This document shows, piece by piece, positions 34,960 through 42,648 of a stretch of DNA of 64,000 nucleotides. The notes below the pieces were generated by a model that worked only from the letters and a program-made list of their open reading frames with translations, did no database searches and was not told the origin of the DNA. This DNA is from Alistipes sp. Marseille-P5061 (GTDB lineage Bacteria; Bacteroidota; Bacteroidia; Bacteroidales; Rikenellaceae), in contig NZ_LT985749.1 in the NCBI RefSeq assembly GCF_900290115.1, positions 84,230 to 148,229 of the forward strand. Direction: 5' to 3'. The position numbers and the translations under genes are program-made. Each line of letters starts with the position of its first letter. Positions within the stretch are counted from its first letter, which is position 1.

Positions 34960-35415
34960 TTATGATTCGAATTGGGTAGCGAGCCGCCACACTTCAATCT
35001 TTTCTTCATTCGCCTTGGTATTCCACCAACGATTGCAGGCTTCCCGGAATGCACGGTAATCCTCTTGGGGATTGAAGTCTTTTTGAGTAAGACCGGTCAT
35101 TTTTTCCCGGTCCGCTATCACGAGCTTATTCTCCCACCATGGATTGATTATCTCTTTCATCAATTCACTTTCTCGAACCTGGCAGGTGTGGTCTTGGCAG
35201 TCATCACACCACATATCTTCACGATTATCATCTATCGAGTAAATTTGATTGGTATTACCATCAACCCATGCCTGATAGTAGACATGACGAGAACCACACT
35301 CCTCGCATCGCCACGGATTAGGACTGTTATCCGGGATGGCGGGCTGTATCATGGCAGGTTGCAGTCGGAAGAATCTGCGGTATCGGTTTCGCAATTTTTT
35401 GAGTGTCCTGTTCAT
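34960..35415 (-). CDS. Zinc-ribbon-like hypothetical protein
   Basis: The 151-residue protein has a basic N-terminus (MNRTLKKLRNRYRRFFRLQP), then CEECGSRHVYYQAWVDGNTN and MWCDDCQDHTC, giving two CxxC pairs that could bind zinc. A Trp-rich C-terminal half follows. Function is unknown. It is on the same strand as ardC (19-bp gap) and parB. Confidence 0.6.
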   Translation of the reverse strand: MNRTLKKLRNRYRRFFRLQPAMIQPAIPDNSPNPWRCEECGSRHVYYQAWVDGNTNQIYSIDDNREDMWCDDCQDHTCQVRESELMKEIINPWWENKLVIADREKMTGLTQKDFNPQEDYRAFREACNRWWNTKANEEKIEVWRLATQFES

Positions 35416-35472
35416 AGTTGCAGATATGAAAGACGGAGCAATCGTTTGATTGCTCCGTCGGTTTTACTTGGA

Positions 35473-37464
35473 TCAGGCGGCCAGCGATTCTGCCGTCTTG
35501 TTCGGGCCGAACTCCGGATCGGCCGGGATAATCAGCGGCTCGGCAGGCGGCGCCGGAATCTCCGTGTCGGGCGTCGCTTCCGGCTCCTCGGGGAGTCCTT
35601 CGGGAATGGATTCTGCATCCAATTCCCGGGATTCGGCCAAAGCCCGGGCCTCCTCCTGCGCCTTCAGGTCGTCGATCTGCTCCTGCAACTTTGTCCGGCG
35701 TCGTTCGTAGGTTGCCAGGTATTTCTCCTGCACGGTCCGGCTTTGAGCCTCGAAATTCAAATCGGCAAACCGGCACATCAGGCGCGTGTCCACCTCCTCG
35801 TCCGTACAGTTATAATCCCGGGCCGTTGTGCGGAAGAAGTCGAGCAGGAAGATGCGGATCACTGCCGCCCGCTGTTCGGGTGTCAGTTGCCCGGCGGCCG
35901 CAAAGCGCTCCTCCTCGGTAACGCGCCACTGATTTTGAGGTTCGATGCCGCACTGTCGGAGCCGATTGTCGGCCATGTGTCGGATCACGGCGTAGTAGAA
36001 CATCTGGTGCTCCTCTTCGGTCAGCGGGCTGCCCGAGACCTTCGATTCGCGGAACAGCGTCTTCATGTCGGCGGTGATATGCTCGTAGCAGAGCTGCCGG
36101 TTTCGATGGTCCTGCCGCAGCAGACTCTCCATCGGAGAGGCAGGAACCATCGTGACGTAAACCGTCCGTTTTCCTGCGGCATCCTCGACCGCAACGTCAC
36201 GCTCCTCCTCCGGGATGTCCTCATAGCGAATCTCCACGTCGAACATTCCGATGATGGCATATTTGCGGACACGCCCTTCCGTAACGTCAAATTCGAGTTG
36301 CCGGGTCTGCTCCGTAAACCGGGCCAACGCCGCTTCGTAGCGCATCACCGCTTCCGCGTAGTTTTCTTCCGACGAGTAGCACTCCGCCTGCGGGGCTTCG
36401 GGCATTTCGGGGGCCGTATCGTAGTAATCGAGGTAGTAATCCAGCTCCTGAATCCGGTAGCCCTCCTCTTCAAGATGCTCAATCACCGAATCGGGGGTAT
36501 CGCCCACCGTGGCAAGGAGCGTTCGCGGGTCCTCCTTCAGCAGCTGCAGGGCTTGCTGCACGAGGTATTCGTCGTTCTTGCGCATCATGCAGCTCCGGTT
36601 CTGGCAGCCTGCACATCCGTCCGCACATTCATCCTTGAAGAGGATTTGGTTGGCCGTATTGTGATGGCAGGTGTGGCATTCGGTCTTGTCGAAACGGTAG
36701 GTATCCAGGCGGGTCATGTAGCGATCGTAGAGCCGCCGGGCAATCTCCCGGATCCGGGCATTCTTCCACGACAGGCGGCATCCGTCCGAGAAATGCTCCT
36801 CGTAGACCTCCTGCTGGACCGCCGCATCGTATTTCGCGATCTCGGTGGCAACACCGACCGAAATCTCCTCCCGGTCGAGCTGCTCGGCGAGGGCGTCGAT
36901 CAGATCACAGAGTTTCAAACGGGAGCGAATGTAGGCCTCGGATTTTCCGAACTTCCCGACCAGGCTCTCGATCGTATGACGTCCCGATTCCAGCGCCCGT
37001 TTGTAGGCCGCAGCCTCCTCACGGGGTGTAACGTCTTCACGCTGGAGGTTCTCCGTAATGGCGGCATCCTCGGCTTCAGCATCCGACAACTCCCTAACAA
37101 GGGCCGGAATGAATTTCAGCCCCGCCATCGCTGCGGCCCAATAGCGCCGTTCGCCATAGACAATTTCAAAACCTTCATCTTTGGGCCGGACGCAAATCGG
37201 TTGCAGAACCCCGACCTGACGGATGCTGTCGGCAAGTTCCTGCAAGGTCTCCGAGCGGAAATCCTTGCGGGGATTGTAGGTGCTGCTGACAATCTTGTTC
37301 AAATCCAGCAACTGAACGGCCGGAGCTGGTTGTTGTTCCGCAGTCTCGGAAGAGGAGGCAGCTTGCGACGATTCCTGCTCGTCGGGATTCGGATTTGAAG
37401 TGGCAGCTTTCGATACTTTGGCCTTGCTCTTCTTCGTTTTCTGTTCTTCCTTGGAAGTCTGCAT
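35473..37464 (-). CDS. ParB/Spo0J-like nuclease-domain protein of the mobile element
   Basis: The 663-residue protein has the ParB N-terminal domain after a disordered leader: NPRKDFRSETLQELADSIRQ, then VGVLQPICVRPKDEGFEIVY, then GERRYWAAAMAGL. An HTH-like part follows (ENLQREDVTPREEAAAYKRA, then LESLVGKFGKSEAYIRSRL in outline). A Cys-rich segment (CHTCHHNTANQILF, then CADGCAGCQNRSC) may bind metal. Large ParB-like proteins of this kind are common in Bacteroidetes conjugative elements and may act in stability or regulation. Tandem 15-bp repeats lie upstream. Confidence 0.8.
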   Translation of the reverse strand: MQTSKEEQKTKKSKAKVSKAATSNPNPDEQESSQAASSSETAEQQPAPAVQLLDLNKIVSSTYNPRKDFRSETLQELADSIRQVGVLQPICVRPKDEGFEIVYGERRYWAAAMAGLKFIPALVRELSDAEAEDAAITENLQREDVTPREEAAAYKRALESGRHTIESLVGKFGKSEAYIRSRLKLCDLIDALAEQLDREEISVGVATEIAKYDAAVQQEVYEEHFSDGCRLSWKNARIREIARRLYDRYMTRLDTYRFDKTECHTCHHNTANQILFKDECADGCAGCQNRSCMMRKNDEYLVQQALQLLKEDPRTLLATVGDTPDSVIEHLEEEGYRIQELDYYLDYYDTAPEMPEAPQAECYSSEENYAEAVMRYEAALARFTEQTRQLEFDVTEGRVRKYAIIGMFDVEIRYEDIPEEERDVAVEDAAGKRTVYVTMVPASPMESLLRQDHRNRQLCYEHITADMKTLFRESKVSGSPLTEEEHQMFYYAVIRHMADNRLRQCGIEPQNQWRVTEEERFAAAGQLTPEQRAAVIRIFLLDFFRTTARDYNCTDEEVDTRLMCRFADLNFEAQSRTVQEKYLATYERRRTKLQEQIDDLKAQEEARALAESRELDAESIPEGLPEEPEATPDTEIPAPPAEPLIIPADPEFGPNKTAESLAA

Positions 37465-37500
37465 AACATCAAACAGTTTTTACCGTGTGTCTCACGTTTT

Positions 37501-37530
37501 TGGGACCATGTAATTTGGGACCATGTAATC
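37501..37530. repeat. Two tandem 15-bp repeats ahead of the ParB-like gene
   Basis: TGGGACCATGTAAT plus T or C is repeated exactly twice in tandem, 37 bp upstream of the ParB-like start. The position suggests an operator, possibly for self-regulation. Confidence 0.6.
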
Positions 37531-37570
37531 CAAACGGACCGCATAGTCAATGAATAATTATGTTATGAGG

Positions 37571-37740
37571 ACTTATTCCCGACGCGGTCGGTTGCCTCGG
37601 GAAGAGACATAGTCATGCGGCGACGTCGGAGCGGCGAAAAATACCGCAGCCTCGGCGAGGATGATTTTTCGTCCGAGGACGGCGGGCCGCTCGCGGCCTT
37701 CCGCATGACTATCTTCCCCGACGGCAACCGGGAAGAAAGA
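37571..37740. other. Long interrupted inverted repeat between ParB-like gene and retron
   Basis: Arms 37589-37620 and 37701-37730 are complementary over about 30 bp (CGGTTGCC...AGTCATGCGG with CCGCATGACT...GGCAACCG). Inner arms CGAAAAAT/ATTTTTCG and CCTCGG/CCGAGG occupy the 80-base centre. This GC-rich island sits in an AT-rich spacer with no credible gene. It could be a structured RNA, an origin or a recombination site. Confidence 0.6.
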
Positions 37741-37826
37741 ATACCTACGCCTTACATTCTTCCAGATTAGTTAATAACTTGTTGATAATTTCCACGCCAC
37801 TATTATTAACTTATAGTAATAATAAC

Positions 37827-37834
37827 TATCTTTG
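37827..37834 (+). promoter_or_regulatory. -7 promoter element (TATCTTTG) of the retron
   Basis: The match to TAnnTTTG is exact on the plus strand, placing a start near 37841 at the beginning of the hairpin-rich segment before the retron genes. Confidence 0.65.
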
Positions 37835-37840
37835 CATCGT

Positions 37841-38240
37841 AGTTCTTTGAGAGATTTTTGATTTCCAGACTTAAATCCAGATGCCTGAAGCAGATTAAGT
37901 TCTGTACGCCATTTATTTACGAATGGTACTCGGCGGCGGCACGGCTTTGAGCGTCTCTTCGTCTTCTTCTCTGTGGAAGATTACACGATGAGCCGTCGGA
38001 GTTTACAGACAACACGACACGAAACGAAACCGAGATATAAGGTTTCTAATCGTCAAGATGTGTGGTGCTACAAGTTGAGATGTTGCATTTTATGCGATAA
38101 TCGTATTGCATACGATTATCGCACTGGAGTTCGCAGCAGCAAATGGGGGTGGATACACGGGATAACGTATATGGACTTTAAGTGTGGGCTAAATGTTTAG
38201 GCAGCAGGAGCAATTTCGCTCCACTTAAAAGTTTCTAAGC
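37841..38240 (+). ncRNA. Candidate retron msr-msd RNA
   Basis: The segment between the promoter and the first retron gene is packed with hairpins. They are CAGACTTAAATC/GATTAAGTTCTG (37868-37907, imperfect), CCATT/AATGG (37911-37928), ACGGCT/AGCCGT (enclosing about 40 bases), ACGA-GAAACC/GGTTTC-TCGT (about 38015-38053), and a perfect 13-bp hairpin at 38093-38123 (TGCGATAATCGTA with TACGATTATCGCA, loop TTGCA), the best msd stem candidate. A weak a1/a2-like pairing exists between TTTTTGATTT (37854-37863) and AAATCAAAAA near 38248. The exact msr/msd ends and branching G cannot be fixed by eye. An open frame of about 70 codons overlaps it (see rejected items). Confidence 0.55.
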
Positions 38241-38468
38241 ATGAGAAAAAATCAAAAAACTGCAGATCTGATACAAGGTATTGAAGATCTGCTCTCAAAG
38301 GGCCGTTATCCACTTACCGGCGAAGATGAAGTTCTTTTGAAGTCTTGCCTCAATGAACTGAAACAGATGCAATCTGACAATGCAGATGTTCTTGGCTCAA
38401 TAGAGAAAGCAACCAAATGGCTCTTGTTGCTATTCGAGGTTTGTGACAAATTCAAAGACCTGATTTAA
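38241..38468 (+). CDS. Small helical protein of the retron locus
   Basis: The 75-residue protein begins MRKNQKTADLIQGIEDLLSK and ends IEKATKWLLLLFEVCDKFKD plus LI. It is helical and amphipathic with a hydrophobic C-terminal helix. It is not recognised. Being first in the AT-rich retron gene set, 28 bp before the XRE gene, it may be a retron accessory or a separate cargo gene. A toxin or effector role is possible but unsupported. Confidence 0.55.
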   Translation: MRKNQKTADLIQGIEDLLSKGRYPLTGEDEVLLKSCLNELKQMQSDNADVLGSIEKATKWLLLLFEVCDKFKDLI

Positions 38469-38496
38469 CGCGCCACCCCCTTAATTTAAAAAAGAC

Positions 38497-38793
38497 ATGA
38501 AGATTGGTTCGGTCATAAAGGATATACGCAAGCGGAAGAAAATTACGCAAATTCAACTTGCCGAGTTGAGCAACATCTCACAAACGTATCTTTCGCAGAT
38601 TGAGAATAATCAGAAAGACCCAACCATCCAAACCATAAAGGTTATTGCCGAAAATCTCGCCATTCCTTTGCCCGTATTATTATTCATGGCTGTTGAAAAC
38701 GAGGATATCCCAGAAAATAAGCGCGAGATTTACAGTATGATATCTCCTTCTGTCAAATCACTACTAGACACATTCTTCAACGATGATAAGTAG
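38497..38793 (+). CDS. XRE-family HTH regulator of the retron
   Basis: The 98-residue protein is almost all an XRE/Cro helix-turn-helix domain (IGSVIKDIRKRKKITQIQLA, then ELSNISQTYLSQIENNQKDP), followed by a short acidic tail. Its stop overlaps the RT start by 11 bp, so translation is probably coupled. Retrons with an HTH accessory protein form a recognised class (type VI in the Mestre classification, from memory). It may repress the locus or serve as the antitoxin-like partner. Confidence 0.85.
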   Translation: MKIGSVIKDIRKRKKITQIQLAELSNISQTYLSQIENNQKDPTIQTIKVIAENLAIPLPVLLFMAVENEDIPENKREIYSMISPSVKSLLDTFFNDDK

Positions 38794-39661
38794 TCCTGAA
38801 TCTTTATGTCACGCTATAGGTATTAAGCATGGCGAGATAGCTACCATTCTCTCTGACATAAGTACCTATTACTACGAGTATGAGAAGAAAAAACGAAACA
38901 AAAAAGGAGAGTTAAAATATACGAAATTCGGAACTCCCGAAGTTCGCGTTATCAATCCCAGCATCAGAACACTCAAAATCGTCCAACATAAGATATGTCG
39001 TTTACTTAACAGTAAAATTGCACCTGCTCCTTATGCTTTCGGATCTACAAAAGGGCGCAGTTGTGTAATGAATGCTCGATTCCACCAAGGCAACAAATAT
39101 ATCTTCCAAACTGACCTCCGAGGATTTTTCCCCTCTATTACCAGAACAGAAGTCTACCGAATGTTCATTCGATTTGGGTTTTCTCCGGACGTCGCGTCCA
39201 TTCTAACACGCCTGACCACTTATAAGGGGCATATCCCCCAAGGCGCACCCTCATCTTCTGTAATCGCAAATCTTGTTTTCACCAGAACAGGAGATATACT
39301 CGCCCGATATTGCAAGCAAAACGGGTTAAAATTCACAACGTATGTGGATGATATGACTATTTCCGGACCTTATGATTTTCAGGAATTAATCCCTGATATT
39401 CTCCATATAATCCGCCAAGACGGATACACTATTAGTCATACCAAAACGACATACCGTACTAACCATCCCGAGATCACCGGTGCGAAAGTCGGGAATAATT
39501 ATATCGACATCACAGATAAGTTAAAAGCCAAAATAGCTAATCCTCAGGGAAAATCTATCGCTCAAATTGCAGGAGAGCGCAATTATCAGGATTTAGTATA
39601 TAAAGCCAATAATCCCTCTCTGAGATCGTCAAGGCACAATAATAATGCCTTACAAGATTAA
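38783..39661 (+). CDS. ret: Retron-type reverse transcriptase
   Basis: The 292-residue protein is of normal size for a retron RT. Motifs in order: INPSIRTLKIVQHKICRLLN (RT1-like), GSTKGRSCVMNARFHQGNKY with the retron hallmark NAxxH, DLRGFFPSI (catalytic Asp of motif A), QGAPSSSVIANLVF (motif B) and TTYVDDMTISG (catalytic YxDD). HPEITGAKVGNN carries ITG in place of the retron VTG motif that recognises the msr RNA. There is no integrase, maturase or endonuclease domain, which excludes a group II intron RT. It copies the msd part of the ncRNA into msDNA, and most retrons act in phage defence. AT-rich composition points to transfer. Confidence 0.92.
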   Translation: MISSPESLCHAIGIKHGEIATILSDISTYYYEYEKKKRNKKGELKYTKFGTPEVRVINPSIRTLKIVQHKICRLLNSKIAPAPYAFGSTKGRSCVMNARFHQGNKYIFQTDLRGFFPSITRTEVYRMFIRFGFSPDVASILTRLTTYKGHIPQGAPSSSVIANLVFTRTGDILARYCKQNGLKFTTYVDDMTISGPYDFQELIPDILHIIRQDGYTISHTKTTYRTNHPEITGAKVGNNYIDITDKLKAKIANPQGKSIAQIAGERNYQDLVYKANNPSLRSSRHNNNALQD

Positions 39662-39801
39662 CTGCCTTAAAGATAACATCAGAGGAGATTCAACACATTT
39701 TTACAGATGAGTAATTACTTCTTTCTCTACCAGAGCTAGTTCTTCTCCACAGGTTGCGACATGTGTATATATGTTGCTTGAATAGCCATAAAGAAAGACA
39801 G

Positions 39802-40092
39802 CTATCTATCGAGCCACTTCCCATAGACATAGATATTCCGCTCAAGATAGAGCGTCTGCAGATCATACGAGATGACCCACAGACATAACGAGCGATCACC
39901 TCGAAGACTGAATGTCAAATCACGGAAAGCTGCTTTCGGAAAGCGGACGTCCTGCGTGTAGAATCGTCCCTTGTAACCCGCAGGCGTTGCTTCACACAGG
40001 TAGACACTAAAAGTGCAAAACAACCAGCGGAGAATCTTCCGCCGGTTCTCGGGGTACAGGCTCTCAACGTAAAAGCGATGGTAGTAAATCAT
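39802..40092 (-). CDS. Conserved mobile-element protein of unknown function
   Basis: The 96-residue protein begins MIYYHRFYVESLYPENRRKI and includes FCTFSVYLCEATPAGYKGRF. It is rich in aromatic residues with a beta-like pattern. I do not recognise a domain. It lies 12 bp downstream of the next small gene on the same strand, so the two form a pair. The first 140 bp after the RT stop hold nothing clear. Confidence 0.45.
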   Translation of the reverse strand: MIYYHRFYVESLYPENRRKILRWLFCTFSVYLCEATPAGYKGRFYTQDVRFPKAAFRDLTFSLRGDRSLCLWVISYDLQTLYLERNIYVYGKWLDR

Positions 40093-40104
40093 CTCATGCT
40101 GCTA

Positions 40105-40326
40105 TCAACGTAAATGATACCTCCGGGCAAAATAGGCAACAACTCCCGGAATGTGCTTTTTGTAGTAGGGCTGATTCTCCCGGCACCACGAGGCGAGTTC
40201 CTGCTTCGTGGTAAAGGGACGGCGCCAGCTGCGTCCCGACATAATACAATCCAACTCGGGAGCCAAACGCTCGACAAAGTCGCCAACGGTCCAGCCTTCC
40301 CAGATGTGTTTCTGAAGGTCAATCAT
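40105..40326 (-). CDS. Small conserved mobile-element protein
   Basis: The 73-residue protein MIDLQKHIWEGWTVGDFVER, then LAPELDCIMSGRSWRRPFTT, then KQELASWCRENQPYYKKHIP and VVAYFARRYHLR has the look of a conserved protein seen in Bacteroidetes conjugative elements. No function is known to me. The 234 bp upstream (40327-40560) hold no credible gene. Confidence 0.5.
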   Translation of the reverse strand: MIDLQKHIWEGWTVGDFVERLAPELDCIMSGRSWRRPFTTKQELASWCRENQPYYKKHIPGVVAYFARRYHLR

Positions 40327-40560
40327 CCCAAATCCATTTTAAGGTTTAACATATGGTTCATGGACCGGTCCCATTCAGAAAAGAGAGTGCCGGCCACGGG
40401 CCGATACACAGCAGCGGGACCAACCGGAAGTCTCTTTTCGGACGATACAACCCGAACGGGTGGAGATCGTGCGAAAAGGGACTCCGAGGTGCAAGCACGC
40501 TGCTATCTTGGCCCGAGGTCGGCACTTGTGGAATAACCGTCTACCCCACTGTCAAACTCT

Positions 40561-40914
40561 TTACACATCCGATTCGACCACAATCCGAGGAGTACGCCGC
40601 AGCGCATTCTGCAGATTGCGCTGGTTAATCCGGTACACAAGCATTAGTAAATCATAGGCGCTGTACAGGAATTGCCGCCGATAGATCTTGGGACGAATCA
40701 ACCGTTTCTGACGATAACGGGTCAGCGTTTCGGGGCGAATATCGAGGACTTCGCAGGCCGCATCGGCCGTCAGGAAGAGCGGCTCGTCGCTTTGACTGCA
40801 CAGGTATTCGAACAGCAGCAAACTTTTGCTCAAAAGAAAGTTCGCCTTGATGAGACGTTCGAGCTGTTCGGTGGGTACAAGCCGATAGATGCGGGGATTT
40901 TGTTTGTTTTCCAT
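40561..40914 (-). CDS. Excisionase-like HTH protein 1
   Basis: The 117-residue protein has a MerR/HTH_17-type element (FLTADAACEVLDIRPETLTR, then YRQKRLIRPKIYRRQFLYSA) preceded by a helix. Small proteins with this layout lie beside integrases of Bacteroides elements and act as excisionases or regulators. It is 11 bp from the next HTH gene; the expected integrase is missing from the window. Confidence 0.7.
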   Translation of the reverse strand: MENKQNPRIYRLVPTEQLERLIKANFLLSKSLLLFEYLCSQSDEPLFLTADAACEVLDIRPETLTRYRQKRLIRPKIYRRQFLYSAYDLLMLVYRINQRNLQNALRRTPRIVVESDV

Positions 40915-40925
40915 AGATAACAGAT

Positions 40926-41222
40926 TTATTGATTCAACGATTCGAGTTTTCCGCGGCGGCGCATCTTGCGGATGAACTCCTGCACCTCGGAGAGCAGGTA
41001 CATGCGCCGGGTTCCGATGTTGAAGCCAACGAGCAACCCCTGTTCGCGGAAGCGGCGCACCTGGCGTTCGCTCTGGCGGAGCAACTGGCAGACCTCCGCA
41101 AAATCGAGAATCGGATCGCCTTCGAGCTGGCTCCGGTGATCCTTCATGAAGTGTACAATCTCGAGAATCTCTTCGACCGTTCGCAGAATGCGGAACAGGT
41201 CATCCGTGTGTTGATTTTCCAT
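40926..41222 (-). CDS. Excisionase-like HTH protein 2
   Basis: The start at 41222 (MENQHTDDLFRILRTVEEIL) gives 98 residues. A HTH_17 motif is clear (DFAEVCQLLRQSERQVRRFR, then EQGLLVGFNIGTRRMYLLSE), typical of Xis-type DNA-binding proteins. A 7-of-8 match to the -7 element (CATCTTTG on the minus strand, 41247-41254) lies 25 bp upstream. Confidence 0.75.
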   Translation of the reverse strand: MENQHTDDLFRILRTVEEILEIVHFMKDHRSQLEGDPILDFAEVCQLLRQSERQVRRFREQGLLVGFNIGTRRMYLLSEVQEFIRKMRRRGKLESLNQ

Positions 41223-41249
41223 CTTTGTCGGGTTTGGTTTCCACGGCAA

Positions 41250-42396
41250 AGATGGGACAACCCCAGAACTCGTTTATCAGTGTTTGAATCAATTATATGT
41301 TTTTTCCTTGTTTGAGATCCAAACCACTTTTATCTCCGGCAGTCCATCAGTATCGGCAAAAATTGCTATTCCTGGATTGAGATTTGAGACACGGCTTGGC
41401 AGAAAGCAATACTTTAATGGGAACATCCACTACCATACATAAATCGATTCTATCTACAATTCGAACCGCATCGAGGGCAATTAGATTACCTCAAGGCCAG
41501 AGATGCGCCATATCTTCGAGACCAACCCAATGGAATGTCAATAACAAAACGCCGTGCGTGAACAACATCCTAGAACTACTGACAACGTCCCCAACATCAA
41601 TTTGGCTCTCGACTGGCTAGAAGAAGAGAATAGCTCTCCCCCATTAAGGGACTGCATACGTAACTCAAGTCTAACGCGTCGGATAGCCGCAAGGAGTGGT
41701 TTGCCACAAACAACTATAAGTCTCTGACCAACAAGATAGGCAGTATAGAGACCACACTATCCAAGGAGGTGCACTGCCAGACGAATCCACTCCTACTAAT
41801 CCTCGTAATCAGGAGGGCCGTTTTACCCCTACACAAAAGACTCACTTTCTATAGCGAGTAACGAGCATTATTGCGGGGTAAGGAATTCGCGGATACTTGG
41901 CTACGTTCACATGGATGTTTCACAAAAAACTTACGTGCTTTTTTGAGACATATCATCGATTGTTTTCATCAATTATGCGCATTTGTAAGATCATATAAAT
42001 AGTTAATATACAATACTATATTCAAACTTCAAATTATAAAGTAAGAGTCCTCCAATAATCTATCCATCAGGTCTAATCAAACATTGGTAAAAGAATCTTC
42101 AACGGATAACTTGCATGAGTAGAGCCATACCTTACGAGAAGTCTGTTCTGTACCTAATGGATAGGATGTCTATGAATAAGAAATTTTTACATAGAAAAGA
42201 CACCCCGATTGACCTGGATTGGGAATTATTCTCCAATTAATAATCAAAAAGAGAAATGAGAGCAATCCAGTGAGACATATTGCACTGAAATCGGCAAATC
42301 ATTATATTTGCTTAATAGAAAGATTTAAGGGCTTCCTCACAAACACACTTTTTGAAGTACCAACCTATCATTAGAAACTAACCAATTTTGCAAATT
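41250..42396. other. Low-GC region holding decayed coding sequence
   Basis: No intact gene is visible in 1.1 kb. On the plus strand between about 41440 and 41870 three successive frames each show protein-like stretches broken by stops: GQLDYLKARDAPYLRDQPNG, then NVPNINLALDWLEEENSSPP, then NASDSRKEWFATNNYKSLTN followed by KIGSIETTLSKE. This looks like one gene with two frameshifts. The family is not recognised. The rest (41870-42396) shows nothing. Confidence 0.4.
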
Positions 42397-42648
42397 ATGA
42401 AATTGAATATATTTTATTCATGGCAATCTGATTTACCTAATAAAACAAATAGACAATTTATAAAAAAATGTCTTGATGCAGCCATGAAAGACATTCATGC
42501 AAATAATAAGATTATATCTGACTGGAATATTGAAAGTGATAGCCGAGGTGAAATAGGAACTCCTGAATTAGCAAGTGGAATTTTTTCTAAAATTGACCAA
42601 TGCGACATTTTTGTTGCAGATATATCTATTATAGGGACAGTCGTTTAA
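42397..42648 (+). pseudogene. FYSWQSD-domain (TIR-like) gene fragment cut by an insertion sequence
   Basis: From ATG 42397 the frame gives MKLNIFYSWQSDLPNKTNRQ, then FIKKCLDAAMKDIHANNKII and IGTPELASGIFSKIDQCDIF, then VADISII, the N-terminal half of a predicted nucleotide-binding/TIR-like family. It then reads into the insertion sequence and stops. After removing the insertion and one ATTA, the next bases can be read as ...NNNILTELN in a shifted frame, as expected for the following motif (NPNVLxELG), before a stop. The gene was therefore also frameshifted. Full-length relatives are often in defence loci. Confidence 0.6.

Noticed and set aside
35000..37398. 808-codon plus-strand frame opposite the ParB-like gene
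   Set aside because: Shadow frame with no signal or domain; the ParB domain on the other strand is unambiguous.
37973..38200. Open frame with two Cys pairs (SRRSLQTTRHETKPRYK..., KLRCCILCDNRIAYDYRTG) inside the retron RNA segment
   Set aside because: It has only a GTG or internal ATG start and no ribosome site. It runs through the strongest RNA hairpin, so an RNA role explains the region better. It remains a minor possibility.
18180..39661. CRISPR array
   Set aside because: No regularly spaced 25-40 bp repeats with unique spacers anywhere; the tandem repeats seen have too short periods or only two copies.
38783..39661. Group II intron or diversity-generating retroelement RT
   Set aside because: The protein is short, lacks maturase and endonuclease domains, and has NAxxH plus ITG motifs. 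There is no VR/TR pair or intron-like RNA ends nearby.
41384..41620. 78-codon plus-strand frame
   Set aside because: No protein-like composition; the decayed coding signal in this interval lies in other frames.
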